DNA of 64,000 nt from JBGSKY01 sp041740995 (GCA_041740995.1 JBGSKY010000094.1:25947-89946), one strand, 5' to 3'. Shown: positions 26,351 through 36,415, numbered from the stretch's first letter. The notes: generated by a model from the sequence alone, not told the origin. Program-made: numbers and translations.

Positions 26351-28936
26351 TTAGTGTTGAAACAAAAATTCGCGACTGCTCATCAAGCTCCAATACAGAT
26401 CCTCTACATTGGCTCTCAAACCTGCCTCGTCATCAAATTGACCAATTTCTGCGACCAGCAGATCGCGTTCATGTTCGGTTGGCTGGCGAGCAAGGCAGCG
26501 CATATAAGCGGAGTCTACCATACTGCGATAGTCTGACTTGTATGTCTCAATGACCTGAGTCACTATGCTCTGGGATGCCGACAACTTTTCGTTGATTGTC
26601 TCACCGTTGTTAATATTCAAAACTTGGACCACGCTTGGCTCGTTGCTGCGTTCACATTCGCAAACGATTCGACGTTGATTGCGACCGAAAGTTCGCAAAA
26701 ACTTATTCTCGATTGCACTATCATAAAGTTGAATAGCGCGGGTTCCTTCAGGATAAAAATCGACTTTCCGGCGATCGTTGCCTGGAAATTCTACTTGAGT
26801 GAAGGCTGAATCGACTTTCGATACCTGGACCACGCAATCATGCAAAACCTCGGCCATCAGTCTGCGAGGATAATAGTGAGAAAAGTGAAGCGTGTCTTTT
26901 GCATTGTTTAAATTTGTTTGGCTGCTGAGCTGATAGGTTTCGGACTGTAAAATAAAGCGAATCAATGACTTTAGGTCATAGTCGTTCTCGACGAGGAAGT
27001 TGGTCAAAACTGCCATTAGCTCAGGGTTGCTTTCTGGGTTGCTCTCCCGCATATCATCAACCGAGTTCACGATTCCGACGCCAAAGAATGCGTGCCATAC
27101 TCGGTTGCAAATTGCTCGCGTGAAGTACGGGTTGTCGGGCGAAGTCATCCATTTCGCCAATGCTATTCGCCGGTCCGAAGGGTCATCAATATCAAGTGGC
27201 TCTGCATCCAAAGGGGCGGGTATTTGCGGCTTGCCCTTGTTAGGTTGAATCAAATCTCCTCTATCCAGGACCAAGACCGTTCGTTTGGCATCACCATTAC
27301 GAGTTTCGCCAGCCCAGCCTTTGGCTCTCACGCGGGCAAACATATTTGCCATCGCGTAATACTGATCATTGGTCCATTTTTCCAGCGGATGGTTGTGACA
27401 CTTGGCACATCCAATCGATAGTCCCAAAAATGCCTGGCATGCGTTTTCCGTCATTCCTTCGGGATCTTGATTTAGCGCATAAAAGTTCGTCGCACCATTT
27501 TCAAAAGCGTCGCCGGTTGCCGTTAGGATCTCGGTCGCGAACTGGTCCCATGGCGTATCTTTTTCAACATGATCGTGAATCCATTGATAGTACGCTTTGA
27601 CGCCGTCGACTTGAAGTATCGCACCGTTAAGCATGAAAAGATCGCACCATCGATACGTCCAGTAGTCGACATATTCCGGTCGATTCAATAAGTGCTCAAT
27701 CAGCATATTTCGCTTGCCAGGTGCTGTCGCGTTTACGAATTGCGTAACTTCTTCCGATGTTGGCAAGAGCCCGATCGTATCGAGGTAGACGCGTCGGATA
27801 AATTCGGAATCAGTGCAACGTTTTGATGGCGCAAGATTCAGTTGCGTCAGCTTTCGAACCACCGCTTCATCAATCGCATTTGCTTTAACTAGATTATCAA
27901 ATGCGTCACTTGGAATGCCATCGCTGAACGGTACTGAAATTCGGGCATTTTGGATGCGGCTGGAAAACCAAACCGAGATGGAAGACTGGCCATTTCCAAT
28001 CATCTCCGCTACGCCATTCTCTCCGACCGTTGCCACAGATTCGTCTGTTGATGAGAACTTGGCCCAGTCGGTAACATCCTCAAAGCGGCCGTTGGAATAT
28101 TCGGCGACCACGCTGATTGGTTGTTTATCGCCGATGGCTAACCGCACGTCCGGCGGATAGACATGAAGATTCAGCAAGGTTGGCTGTTCCATTTCTTCAC
28201 CAGCAGCTCCTTGGCGAATCCAATCGGCGATCACGCGATAACCTTCACTGTCAGTTGGCAAACGCAAGCCGCCTTTGTGGGCGACCATTGAGGATGGTTT
28301 AAGCAACAGTAACGAGCGGGCTGGCATGATTTGGTCGACTCGCCGACTTCGATCCTCACGAGTTATCGCGAAATGATCTGCGATTGGATCGTAGCCACGA
28401 AGTGACAATCGAAAGCCGCCCTTGCCAGCCAACGCCCCATGGCAAGCACCCATATTGCAGCTTGCTTTGGCAAGTACTGCTTGAACGTGATTGTTGAACT
28501 CGAACTGCTTTTCTAACTTTGATTGTTGGACGTCAACCACAATCTTGGCAGTCTGTGATCGGCCAGTCTCATCAGTCCACCGAGCGCCGATCTGCGTCTG
28601 GCCATCATTAACAGCGATCACTTTACGATCGACGACGTGGGCAATCTGTGCATCATCTGAAAACCATTCCACATCTGCATCGATCACTCCGCCGACGACC
28701 TTAATGTCATCGATATGTTGCAGTAAGACTCGGGCGGAATCTCCCTTATTGAAGAGCTTAATTTTTGACGGGTAGATGATGCCACTTGATTGAGAGGTTG
28801 ATTGGTCACTGTCGGACGCTGCGGACTTGGTCACCATCGATGACCAAATGATTAGGAACGACACTAACGTGAGGAGAGGCACGTCAGTGTTATGAGATTT
28901 ACGATATTTGCAATTCAAGAGTAACTCGCTTTTCAT
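26351..28936 (-). CDS. DUF1549/DUF1553 protein with N-terminal Big2-like domain
   Basis: This is an 861-residue secreted planctomycete protein. A signal-like segment (LLTLVSFLIIWSSMV) is followed by an Ig-like bacterial Big2-type domain (about 50-130) and a haem-like or metal site CNMGACHG (near 160). Another Ig-like segment lies near 245-335. DUF1549 (about 360-555) carries CAKCHNHPLEKWT, and DUF1553 (about 590-850) includes YFTRAICNRVWHAFFG and LAGRxP-like sequence near the end. Such proteins accompany DUF1501 partners and are numerous in planctomycetes; their biochemical role is unknown. It is downstream of a DUF1501 gene on the same strand. Confidence 0.85.
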   Translation of the reverse strand: MKSELLLNCKYRKSHNTDVPLLTLVSFLIIWSSMVTKSAASDSDQSTSQSSGIIYPSKIKLFNKGDSARVLLQHIDDIKVVGGVIDADVEWFSDDAQIAHVVDRKVIAVNDGQTQIGARWTDETGRSQTAKIVVDVQQSKLEKQFEFNNHVQAVLAKASCNMGACHGALAGKGGFRLSLRGYDPIADHFAITREDRSRRVDQIMPARSLLLLKPSSMVAHKGGLRLPTDSEGYRVIADWIRQGAAGEEMEQPTLLNLHVYPPDVRLAIGDKQPISVVAEYSNGRFEDVTDWAKFSSTDESVATVGENGVAEMIGNGQSSISVWFSSRIQNARISVPFSDGIPSDAFDNLVKANAIDEAVVRKLTQLNLAPSKRCTDSEFIRRVYLDTIGLLPTSEEVTQFVNATAPGKRNMLIEHLLNRPEYVDYWTYRWCDLFMLNGAILQVDGVKAYYQWIHDHVEKDTPWDQFATEILTATGDAFENGATNFYALNQDPEGMTENACQAFLGLSIGCAKCHNHPLEKWTNDQYYAMANMFARVRAKGWAGETRNGDAKRTVLVLDRGDLIQPNKGKPQIPAPLDAEPLDIDDPSDRRIALAKWMTSPDNPYFTRAICNRVWHAFFGVGIVNSVDDMRESNPESNPELMAVLTNFLVENDYDLKSLIRFILQSETYQLSSQTNLNNAKDTLHFSHYYPRRLMAEVLHDCVVQVSKVDSAFTQVEFPGNDRRKVDFYPEGTRAIQLYDSAIENKFLRTFGRNQRRIVCECERSNEPSVVQVLNINNGETINEKLSASQSIVTQVIETYKSDYRSMVDSAYMRCLARQPTEHERDLLVAEIGQFDDEAGLRANVEDLYWSLMSSREFLFQH

Positions 28937-29013
28937 CGATCTAATTTGATAAAAATCTCTCGTTCGTCCGATGCCGCTATTGAGTTGCGCAAAACGATAA
29001 AACGCATTGTTTG

Positions 29014-30390
29014 TTAGAACAATTCGTAAATCGGTTTGAATCCTGAATCGACCAAAGGAAACGGTCTTCCATTGGGACCAGGCAGCATGGATTCGGTATT
29101 CAGACCCAAGGCATGCATAATCGTTGCAACGACATCAGGCGGTTCCGTTGGGCGATCGACGGGAACGCCAGCAATTGGATCGCTTGCGCCAATCGCTCGG
29201 CCACCTTGTACACCGCCGCCAGCGAAGTAGACGCTAAAGCATTGTGGCCAGTGGTCACGCCCTCCAGCGGGGTTCACTTTTGGAGTGCGACCAAATTCGG
29301 CGAGATTGCAAACAAGTGTATCGTCAAGCATCCCAAGCCGAACCAAATCCTCAATCAAGGCCGAATAAGCTTGGTCATACATCGGCGCTACGATCCGCTT
29401 CATGCCTTCCACCGAAGTGAACGGCTTGCTTCCGTGGATGTCCCAGGTGATTTCGTCGAACACGGTGAGAAAGGTGTTGATGGTCACAAATCGCACGCCT
29501 GCTTGGACCAATCGCCGCGCCAACAAGCAACATTGACCGAATCGGTTTACACCGTAACGTTCACGGACTGACGGCGGTTCCTTCGATAGATCAAAAGCGT
29601 CACGTGCCTCGGGGCTGGTCATTAATCGATAGGCAGAGGCGAAATTGTCGTTCATCAGTTTCGCTGATTCGCTATTCTCAAAATTGCTGACAGTCGAATC
29701 GACTATTTCTCGCATCCGTCGTCGTCGCTCTAGTCGGACTGTTCCGATCGAATCGGGGGGCAGCAGATCAGGAACCTTGAAATCGGGTTTCGACGGATCA
29801 GCCATCAAAGAAAATGGATCATAAGTTTTGCCTAAAAATCCACCCGCTTGACCGTTGGGCAGATTTCCACCGCCACGCCCCATAGTCTCTGGAAGAACCA
29901 CGTGGGCAGGCAAATCGCCACGTCGGCCAAGTCGGAAATCGACGACGGAGCCGACGTGCGGAGTATTCACGCCGCCTGCAAATTGACGTCCTGTTTGCAT
30001 GATCTGCCAACCGCTATCGTGGACTGCTGCGCCGCGATGAAAGCATGACCTAACAATCGAGAACTTGTCGGCGATTGCCGCGTGCATAGGCAAAATTTCG
30101 GAGATCTGAAAATCGGCACCTTTGGTTGAAATCGGTTTAAAAGGTCCGCGGATCTCCGCCGGAGCTTCGGGCTTCATGTCGAAGGTGTCAAGCTGGCTTG
30201 GGGCACCTAAATTGAAAATCAAAATTGCCGATTTATTATCCTTCGACTTGTCGATCATGCCGGCCTCTTTAGCCGCAAGATATTTCGGCAACGTCAAGCC
30301 GATTGCCGAAAGCGCGCCTGCATGTAGAAAGTCGCGACGCACGGTGCCGTTGCAACAATGTGAGGACGCGTTGGAAATAAAGTCAAACAT
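29014..30390 (-). CDS. DUF1501 protein, Tat-exported
   Basis: Starting at ATG 30390 gives 458 residues with a twin-arginine signal (VRRDFLHAGALSAIGLTLP). A longer upstream frame would add 73 residues without family resemblance. The mature part has the DUF1501 pattern: LGAPSQLDTFDMKP, GWQIMQTGRQF, VTINTFLTVFDEITWDIHG, and LAEFGRTPKVN with GRDHWP near residue 385. DUF1501 proteins belong to the alkaline phosphatase/sulfatase-like superfamily, and some metal-site residues are visible (HG, GRDHW). The gene precedes the DUF1549/DUF1553 partner at 26351-28936 and faces an equivalent pair on the + strand. Confidence 0.85.
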   Translation of the reverse strand: MFDFISNASSHCCNGTVRRDFLHAGALSAIGLTLPKYLAAKEAGMIDKSKDNKSAILIFNLGAPSQLDTFDMKPEAPAEIRGPFKPISTKGADFQISEILPMHAAIADKFSIVRSCFHRGAAVHDSGWQIMQTGRQFAGGVNTPHVGSVVDFRLGRRGDLPAHVVLPETMGRGGGNLPNGQAGGFLGKTYDPFSLMADPSKPDFKVPDLLPPDSIGTVRLERRRRMREIVDSTVSNFENSESAKLMNDNFASAYRLMTSPEARDAFDLSKEPPSVRERYGVNRFGQCCLLARRLVQAGVRFVTINTFLTVFDEITWDIHGSKPFTSVEGMKRIVAPMYDQAYSALIEDLVRLGMLDDTLVCNLAEFGRTPKVNPAGGRDHWPQCFSVYFAGGGVQGGRAIGASDPIAGVPVDRPTEPPDVVATIMHALGLNTESMLPGPNGRPFPLVDSGFKPIYELF

Positions 30391-30656
30391 GGCGGCTTTC
30401 AGCGAATGGAAAACACCGACGAGAATTGGCTTGCGGTGGCAAAAGATTGCGTTAAAGCGGGTTTGTGGTAGGCTATGGCAGTATATCACAGCACCACAGC
30501 AGCAACAACTTACAGCCAAAGTTCCGCTCAATGGCTGATGTCGATCCCACCCTCCTGCAATCAACCGTGACATTTCGAGTTTTGGAACGGTCCTCATCGT
30601 CCCTTTCAAAATCTTGAAAATCGCGGTTCCTTCCGCAAAACTTTTTCTAAGACGCT

Positions 30657-33122
30657 ATGAATCGCACTTGCCTTGTTCTAGCAATTTGGATTGCAGCCAC
30701 AGACATCTTTTGTGTAGCGGCGTCTTGTGTTGCCGAATCTACCAACGCAGTTTCCATTGATTTCAATCGACAAGTCCGTCCACTTTTGGCCAAGCATTGC
30801 TACGCTTGTCACGGCGGGGACGTCGCCGAGTCAGGCTTGCGATTTGATTTGCGCGAATCGACGATCGCCGAAGCCGACAGCGGGCTGACGGCAATCAAGC
30901 CAGGCGATCCATCGGCTAGCGAGATGTTGCGGCGAATCCAATCACATGAAGATTTCGAGCAAATGCCGCCCGAAGGTAAAAGGCTGGACGAATCAAGCAT
31001 CGAAATACTTCGTCAGTGGATCAGCGAAGGTGCCGAGTACACGCCGCATTGGTCGTTCCAACCGATCAAGCGTCCGATGGTTCCGATGCCAAAGCAAGTC
31101 GCTTGGATGCGAAACCCAATCGATGGATTCATTCTCAGCCGCTTGGAAGATGCCCAGCTTGAACCCAACAAAGCCGCCGATCCGCGATTGCTTTTGCGAA
31201 GGCTTAGCTACGATCTGATTGGGTTGCCACCGAGTTATGCAGCAGTAGAAGAATTCGTCGCTGCATCAAGTGACCCGATGACCTACGATCAAGCTTACGA
31301 AGCAAACGTTGAGCAATTGCTGGCCGATCCAGGCTTCGGTGAACGTTGGGGGCGACATTGGTTGGATGTTGTTCGTTATGCAGAAACAAACAGTTTCGAA
31401 CGAGATCATGCAAAGCCTAACGCATGGCGATATCGCGATTATGTCATCGACGCACTTAATAGTGATAAACCTTATGACCAGTTTATTCGCGAGCAACTCG
31501 CTGGAGATGAGTTAGCCGATGGCAACAACGAAAGCTTGATTGCGACAGGATACTACCGACTTGGGATTTGGGATGATGAACCCGCCGATCCCGAGCAAGC
31601 GAGATTTGATGAGTTCGATGACTTGGTGACCGTGACCAGCCAAGGCTTTCTTGGTTTGACACTCAATTGCGCTCGTTGCCACGATCACAAAATCGATCCG
31701 ATCAAACAACAAGACTATTACGCGATGGTAGCTTTCTTCCGTGATGTGACTAGTTACGGCGAACGAACCGACGAACTCAGCAATAGCCAAATCGATTTAT
31801 CAGGTAACGATACTGTCGCTCAGCGGGCGAAAATAAAGAATGAAATCGCGACTATCAAATCGCAACGAAAAACTATAGAGCAATCTGGTATTGCCAAAAT
31901 GGACGGCGAAGATCAACGCGCGACCGAAGGAGAAAAACGCAAAGAAGTGCTCGACGCAAAACTGCTGAGGTATCTTGAGCCCGATCAAATCTCAGAATAC
32001 CAATCGCTTCACGAGAAGATCCGTCAACTGCAATCGAAGGAACGAGATTTACCGCCAGCGGATTTGACTTTAGGGCTCGCCAAATGCCTCGCGGAACCGC
32101 CAGAAACTTTTAAACTCTTACGAGGCAGTCCTCACGCACCGGGCGATAAAGTCGAACCTTCTTTTATAAGCTTGCTTGACGATGCCGAAAATCAATATGA
32201 ACCGGAAATCGTGCGCACCGAACGTTCTGCCGGACGCCGTCGCGAGCTAGCCAATTGGATTGCGTCGGAGAAGAATTGGTTTACTGCTCGTGTGATCGTT
32301 AATCGTTTGTGGCAACATCATTTCGGTCGCGGAATTGTTCGATCAAGCAACAATTTTGGTCAGCTCGGTGACATCCCGACACATCCGGAATTGTTAGATT
32401 ATTTAGCCAGCGAGTTGATTCGATACGAATGGAATTTAAAGCCGATCCATCGCTTGATTTTAACGAGCCAAACGTACCGCATGGCCAGCATCGATCAGGC
32501 TGCTGGATTGGCCAGCGATCCACGAAACGATTTGTTTTGGCGATATGACCCGCGTCGTTTGTCTGCCGAAGAGTTACGCGACACGATGCTTGCCACCAAT
32601 GCTCAGATAGACCATCGCTTCGGAGGCCCCAGCGTTTTTCCGGAGATCTCCGATGAAGTGAAAGCAGGGCAATCTCGACCAGGCGAGGGTTGGGGTACCT
32701 CTAGCGCTGCGGACAAGGCCCGACGAAGTGTGTACATCTTTATCAAGCGATCGTTAGTCCCGCCCGAGCTTTCAGTCTTCGATTTCCCTGAAACCGATGG
32801 CACTTGCGAAGCTCGATTCTTGACGACTCAAGCCGCTCAAGCCTTAAACTTGCTCAACGGTAGTTTTTCAAGACAATCGGCCACGAAACTTGCAGAACTG
32901 ACTTATCGAGAATTCGTGATCGATGATGTTGCTTCAGTGCAGACGCTGGTTAGCGATATTATACCAAGGGTTTACCAGCGTCCGGCGAACTCGTTTGATC
33001 TAGAGCATGCTTTAGACTTGCTAACAACACTTGATCGTAAGCACAATCTGCAGGGTATTAACGCGTGGCAAGCGTACTGTTTGGTAATGTTGAACACGAA
33101 CGAATTTATCTATTTGGACTAG
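30657..33122 (+). CDS. Planctomycete cytochrome C / DUF1549 / DUF1553 protein
   Basis: This 821-residue secreted protein has a signal peptide (residues 1-27, ending ...ASCVAES). A cytochrome-like PSD1 domain (about 35-130) has CYACHGGD as its CxxCH haem site. DUF1549 (about 150-360) contains ERWGRHWLDVVRYAET and CARCHDHKIDP, a second CxxCH. A charged coiled-coil insert (about 395-460) is followed by DUF1553 (about 520-815, WFTARVIVNRLWQHHFGRG). It probably works in the periplasm or paryphoplasm with the DUF1501 partner encoded 9 bases downstream. The biochemical function of this widespread pair is unknown; links to polysaccharide or electron transfer have been proposed only by context. Confidence 0.9.
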   Translation: MNRTCLVLAIWIAATDIFCVAASCVAESTNAVSIDFNRQVRPLLAKHCYACHGGDVAESGLRFDLRESTIAEADSGLTAIKPGDPSASEMLRRIQSHEDFEQMPPEGKRLDESSIEILRQWISEGAEYTPHWSFQPIKRPMVPMPKQVAWMRNPIDGFILSRLEDAQLEPNKAADPRLLLRRLSYDLIGLPPSYAAVEEFVAASSDPMTYDQAYEANVEQLLADPGFGERWGRHWLDVVRYAETNSFERDHAKPNAWRYRDYVIDALNSDKPYDQFIREQLAGDELADGNNESLIATGYYRLGIWDDEPADPEQARFDEFDDLVTVTSQGFLGLTLNCARCHDHKIDPIKQQDYYAMVAFFRDVTSYGERTDELSNSQIDLSGNDTVAQRAKIKNEIATIKSQRKTIEQSGIAKMDGEDQRATEGEKRKEVLDAKLLRYLEPDQISEYQSLHEKIRQLQSKERDLPPADLTLGLAKCLAEPPETFKLLRGSPHAPGDKVEPSFISLLDDAENQYEPEIVRTERSAGRRRELANWIASEKNWFTARVIVNRLWQHHFGRGIVRSSNNFGQLGDIPTHPELLDYLASELIRYEWNLKPIHRLILTSQTYRMASIDQAAGLASDPRNDLFWRYDPRRLSAEELRDTMLATNAQIDHRFGGPSVFPEISDEVKAGQSRPGEGWGTSSAADKARRSVYIFIKRSLVPPELSVFDFPETDGTCEARFLTTQAAQALNLLNGSFSRQSATKLAELTYREFVIDDVASVQTLVSDIIPRVYQRPANSFDLEHALDLLTTLDRKHNLQGINAWQAYCLVMLNTNEFIYLD

Positions 33123-33131
33123 GCAGTTAAA

Positions 33132-34568
33132 ATGACGAACTCAAACTTCTGCGGTCGCACGCGAAGAGAATTTCTCTGGCAAGGTGGGCTTGGATTCGGC
33201 TCGTTGGCGCTTAGTTCAATGTTGGCAAGTGATCGCGCAGCTGCATCGCCAAAAGCAAGTAACCCGATGGCTGCGAAGTTACCGATGTTTCCAGGCAAGG
33301 CCAAGTCGGTCATCTTCTTGTTCATGTACGGTGGACCAAGTCACATCGACACGTTTGATTACAAGCCTTCAATGATTGGAATGGATGGCAAAACTATCGA
33401 AGTGAAAACGTTTGGTCGCGGCGGCCATAAGAATGAGGGCCGAATCGTTGAGCCGCGTTGGAAATTTAAACAGTATGGCGAATGCGGCAAATGGGTCAGC
33501 GACCTCTTTCCAAACGTCGGAAGCTGCGTCGATGATATCGCCTTCGTCCACAGCATGACGGCTGACTCACCAATACACGGCTCGGCCATGTTGATGATGA
33601 ATTCCGGAAAGATCCTCTCCGGGGCACCGTCTTTAGGGTCATGGCTGACGTATGGTTTAGGTAGCGAGAATGAAAATCTACCCGGATATGTGGTAATGCT
33701 CGATCCGACAGGTGGACCTATTAGCGGCGCAAAAAATTGGTCCAGCGGCTATATGCCAGCGAGCTATCAAGGGACAATTCTGCGTACTAACGGCTCGCCA
33801 ATTCTTGACCTGCAACCGCCCCAAGGGATGTCGCGAGAAATGCAACGCGACTTGATAGATTCGATACAACAAGCGAACACTGAGCATGCACAATCGCGCA
33901 CGAGTAACACCGAATTGTCAGCTCGAATTGCATCTTATGAGTTAGCTTATCGAATGCAAGCTTCAGCGCCCGAGTTGGTTAATTTTGCCGAAGAATCCTC
34001 CGAAACGTTAGATTTGTACGGTGTTAACGAGGATCGTACCGCAGACTTCGGCAAGCGTTGCTTGATTGCCCGAAGGATGGTTGAGCGGGGCGTGCGGTTT
34101 ATCCAGTTATACTCCGGTGGTGCACACAGTGATGATAACTGGGACGCGCATGGCAACTTGGAAGTCAACCACAACAAGCATGCCGGCGCAACGGACAAAC
34201 CGGTCGCCGGGTTGCTAAAAGATCTTAAGCGACGCGGGTTGTTGGACGAAACGCTAGTGATTTGGGGCGGTGAGTTTGGGCGTCAACCGACCGCTGAGTA
34301 CGCCCTGGGCAGCGGTCGCGATCATAACTCCTACGGATTCACGATGTGGATGGCAGGCGGCGGCATCAAAGGCGGTCAAAGCGTTGGAGGAACTGACGAA
34401 CTGGGAGCGGTGGCGGTCGAAGATCCACTACACGTTAAAAATTTGCACGCAACGATGTTGAACCAGTGCGGACTGAAGCCAAATGAGCTATCGTACTTTT
34501 TCAGTGGGCTGGATCAAAAATTGGTCGGCGTTGAACACGTCGAACCAATCCATCAAATCATCGCGTAA
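33132..34568 (+). CDS. DUF1501 protein, Tat-exported
   Basis: This 478-residue protein carries a twin-arginine signal at its N-terminus (TRREFLWQGGLGFGSLALSS). Family segments include MYGGPSHIDTFDYKP, RFIQLYSGGAHSDDNWDAHG, and GGEFGRQPTAEYALGSGRDH (near residue 378-397). It lies 9 bases after the DUF1549/DUF1553 gene and is surely in the same operon. As with the other DUF1501 protein here, the fold belongs to the alkaline phosphatase/sulfatase group, so hydrolysis of a sulfate or phosphate ester is conceivable, but no activity is established. Confidence 0.9.
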   Translation: MTNSNFCGRTRREFLWQGGLGFGSLALSSMLASDRAAASPKASNPMAAKLPMFPGKAKSVIFLFMYGGPSHIDTFDYKPSMIGMDGKTIEVKTFGRGGHKNEGRIVEPRWKFKQYGECGKWVSDLFPNVGSCVDDIAFVHSMTADSPIHGSAMLMMNSGKILSGAPSLGSWLTYGLGSENENLPGYVVMLDPTGGPISGAKNWSSGYMPASYQGTILRTNGSPILDLQPPQGMSREMQRDLIDSIQQANTEHAQSRTSNTELSARIASYELAYRMQASAPELVNFAEESSETLDLYGVNEDRTADFGKRCLIARRMVERGVRFIQLYSGGAHSDDNWDAHGNLEVNHNKHAGATDKPVAGLLKDLKRRGLLDETLVIWGGEFGRQPTAEYALGSGRDHNSYGFTMWMAGGGIKGGQSVGGTDELGAVAVEDPLHVKNLHATMLNQCGLKPNELSYFFSGLDQKLVGVEHVEPIHQIIA

Positions 34569-34628
34569 CGGACGACACGACCGCTAACCGAATTACTAAA
34601 AAGTTCTCTCGTTGCTAGAAACACAAAC

Positions 34629-35363
34629 ATGAATCGACAACTGTCAATAATCGCAATGCTTCTTTCAATCGTTTCGCTGACTGCGTTCGCACCAGCCAAA
34701 GAGTCAAGCTTCCCAGCTATCACTCCAGAAGTGCAAACTGCAGAATGGGCGGTGACTTGGTGGATGCCAAGGCACGAGGCGAAATTGAAAGCCAAGCGGG
34801 AAGCAGGAAAGGTCGACCTGCTCTTTGTTGGTGACAGCATCACACAAGGCTGGGAGCAAGACGGAAAGGAAGTGTGGAACGAGTTCTATGCAAAACGCAA
34901 CACCTTCAATCTTGGATTTTCTGGCGATCGAACTGAGCAAGTCTTATGGCGAATTGAACACGAGGAATTTGACGATTTGCAGCCAAAAGCGATCGTGCTT
35001 CTGATTGGTACAAACAATACCGGACATCGACAAGATCCGGCGGAACAGACCGCTGAAGGTATTCGTCAAGTTGTAACCAAACTGCACGAAAAGATGCCCG
35101 CGGCCCACGTTCTGCTGCTGGCTATTTTTCCACGTGGGCAAAGTGCTGACGATCCGCTACGTCAGCTAAATAACAAGATTAACGCTGCGGTTAAGCCGAT
35201 TGGCGAGCAAGACTATGTCACCTATTTAGACATTGGCGGAAAGTTCCTGCAAGATGATGGAACGTTATCCGCAGAGGTCATGCCAGACTATTTGCACCTA
35301 TCGCCATCAAGCTACAAGATCTGGGCTGAGGCGATAGAGCCTGAATTGGCAAAGCACTTTTAA
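34629..35363 (+). CDS. SGNH/GDSL-family lipase or esterase, secreted
   Basis: This 244-residue protein has a signal peptide (about residues 1-23, ending APAKE). It carries all four SGNH blocks: Ser70 in FVGDSITQGWE, Gly in GFSGDRTEQ, Asn in IGTNNTGH, and Asp-x-x-His in PDYLHLSPSSY. The blocks match the platelet-activating-factor acetylhydrolase IB-like branch, where planctomycetes and Bacteroidetes use many copies to remove acetyl or other esters from glycans. It follows the DUF1501 gene by 60 bases on the same strand and may act on the same substrate. Confidence 0.85.
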   Translation: MNRQLSIIAMLLSIVSLTAFAPAKESSFPAITPEVQTAEWAVTWWMPRHEAKLKAKREAGKVDLLFVGDSITQGWEQDGKEVWNEFYAKRNTFNLGFSGDRTEQVLWRIEHEEFDDLQPKAIVLLIGTNNTGHRQDPAEQTAEGIRQVVTKLHEKMPAAHVLLLAIFPRGQSADDPLRQLNNKINAAVKPIGEQDYVTYLDIGGKFLQDDGTLSAEVMPDYLHLSPSSYKIWAEAIEPELAKHF

Positions 35364-35401
35364 ACCAGATCCGTGGCAAGCAGCGCAATTCTTATCGTGA
35401 T

Positions 35402-35689
35402 CTATCGACCGATTGTTGGTGGATTGTTCAACAAGAAGTCGCGTGGCCCACGGGTGGTGTAATAAGGGTAGCCGACTTGAGCTCCCTGGACGCCCGAACC
35501 TGGTTGTTGTTGAGCGTAAGCAGCGTGATTGAGCGACGTTTGATAGTCGGTCCCGCCTCGTTGCCAGCCAATCGGTCCGGGACGGCAGCCATGTTGGCAA
35601 GGTCCGCAGTTGCGGCAAGTGTTGTGGCAACCAAGGCTGGCGACCGATCCAATAGCCAAAAACATCCAAACGGCAATATTACGATTCAT
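35402..35689 (-). CDS. Small cysteine-rich putative lipoprotein
   Basis: This 95-residue protein has a short signal (IAVWMFLAIGSVASLG) and a likely lipidated Cys21. The -3 position is Ser instead of the usual Leu, so the lipobox is imperfect. CHNTCRNCGPCQHGC follows, five closely spaced cysteines that could bind metal or form disulfides. The C-terminus has YPYYTTRGPRDFLLNNPP, which I recall as a recurring ending of small planctomycete proteins. I chose ATG at 35689 over TTG at 35695. Function is unknown; an outer-layer structural role is a guess. Confidence 0.7.
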   Translation of the reverse strand: MNRNIAVWMFLAIGSVASLGCHNTCRNCGPCQHGCRPGPIGWQRGGTDYQTSLNHAAYAQQQPGSGVQGAQVGYPYYTTRGPRDFLLNNPPTIGR

Positions 35690-36019
35690 CGTCAATTCCT
35701 TAATTCAGCCTTCGCGGGTGTTGAATACGGCGGCAATAGGATTCGCTCGGAATAAGCGACATGCTTCCAATTCAGTGACCTGATCAGTATCGAAACGAAC
35801 CGAGCCTGCTCATCGGGTAATTTCGATAAAACCGAATCAATTGGTGTTACCAGAAACAACACTTCCTGCGCAGCTTACCTAGCTTTGCGCCAATGAAGAC
35901 TGAAATGAAAAAATTCGATAGTTCGTGCCAGCAAACTCAAAGCAATCATCACAATCGGACGATATCAGGTAACAACAGCCAGTTCAGATCGATCGCTTTG
36001 CCCCACGACTTCCTCACCA
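35690..36019. other. Divergent gap between lipoprotein and small helical protein genes
   Basis: This 330-base gap contains no frame that I can support. Promoters for the minus-strand lipoprotein and the plus-strand small gene must lie here, but I found no -35/-10 pair at normal spacing. Confidence 0.4.
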
Positions 36020-36412
36020 ATGCAGTTCTCGACTCTAGCTTTGACCACCGCCGCTGCCGGAATTGGCGGGCGATTGGCCGTTCAAGCTGGGGCTAGTGCA
36101 TTGAATTTCGCAGAAGTGCTCGCGGACAAACTGACCGCTTCTTCCTCTGCTTCTGTTGATAGTCCGACTGCACCGTTAGATCAGCAAGCTGGTTTAGCAT
36201 CGCAGGCCAATCAGTCCTCGGCCCTCGATTCGCTCAAAGACTTCTTGCGATCAATTGGATTAGACTTCGAACAAGCCGTTCAATTGGATTTTGGCTCTGA
36301 TCAACCAGTCGCCGTAAACGCAAGCTCGGTTCAGCCTTGGCAACGCACTGCGATCGAAAGTTGGCTTGAGAAAAATCCAGAACAAGTCGATGCGATTCGA
36401 AACGCCGGTTAG
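36020..36412 (+). CDS. Small hypothetical protein
   Basis: This 130-residue protein has an Ala/Gly-rich N-terminus (LALTTAAAGIGGRLAVQAGASAL), a Ser/Ala/Gln-rich middle and a helical C-terminus (AIESWLEKNPEQVDAI). I do not recognise it. The composition, a good ATG and third-position bias like the neighbours support translation. It ends 4 bases before the stop of convergent purC. Confidence 0.5.
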   Translation: MQFSTLALTTAAAGIGGRLAVQAGASALNFAEVLADKLTASSSASVDSPTAPLDQQAGLASQANQSSALDSLKDFLRSIGLDFEQAVQLDFGSDQPVAVNASSVQPWQRTAIESWLEKNPEQVDAIRNAG

Positions 36413-36415
36413 ACG

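Noticed and set aside
30391..30609. N-terminal extension of the minus-strand DUF1501 protein.
   Set aside because: The twin-arginine signal would be buried at residue 90; ATG 30390 places it correctly.
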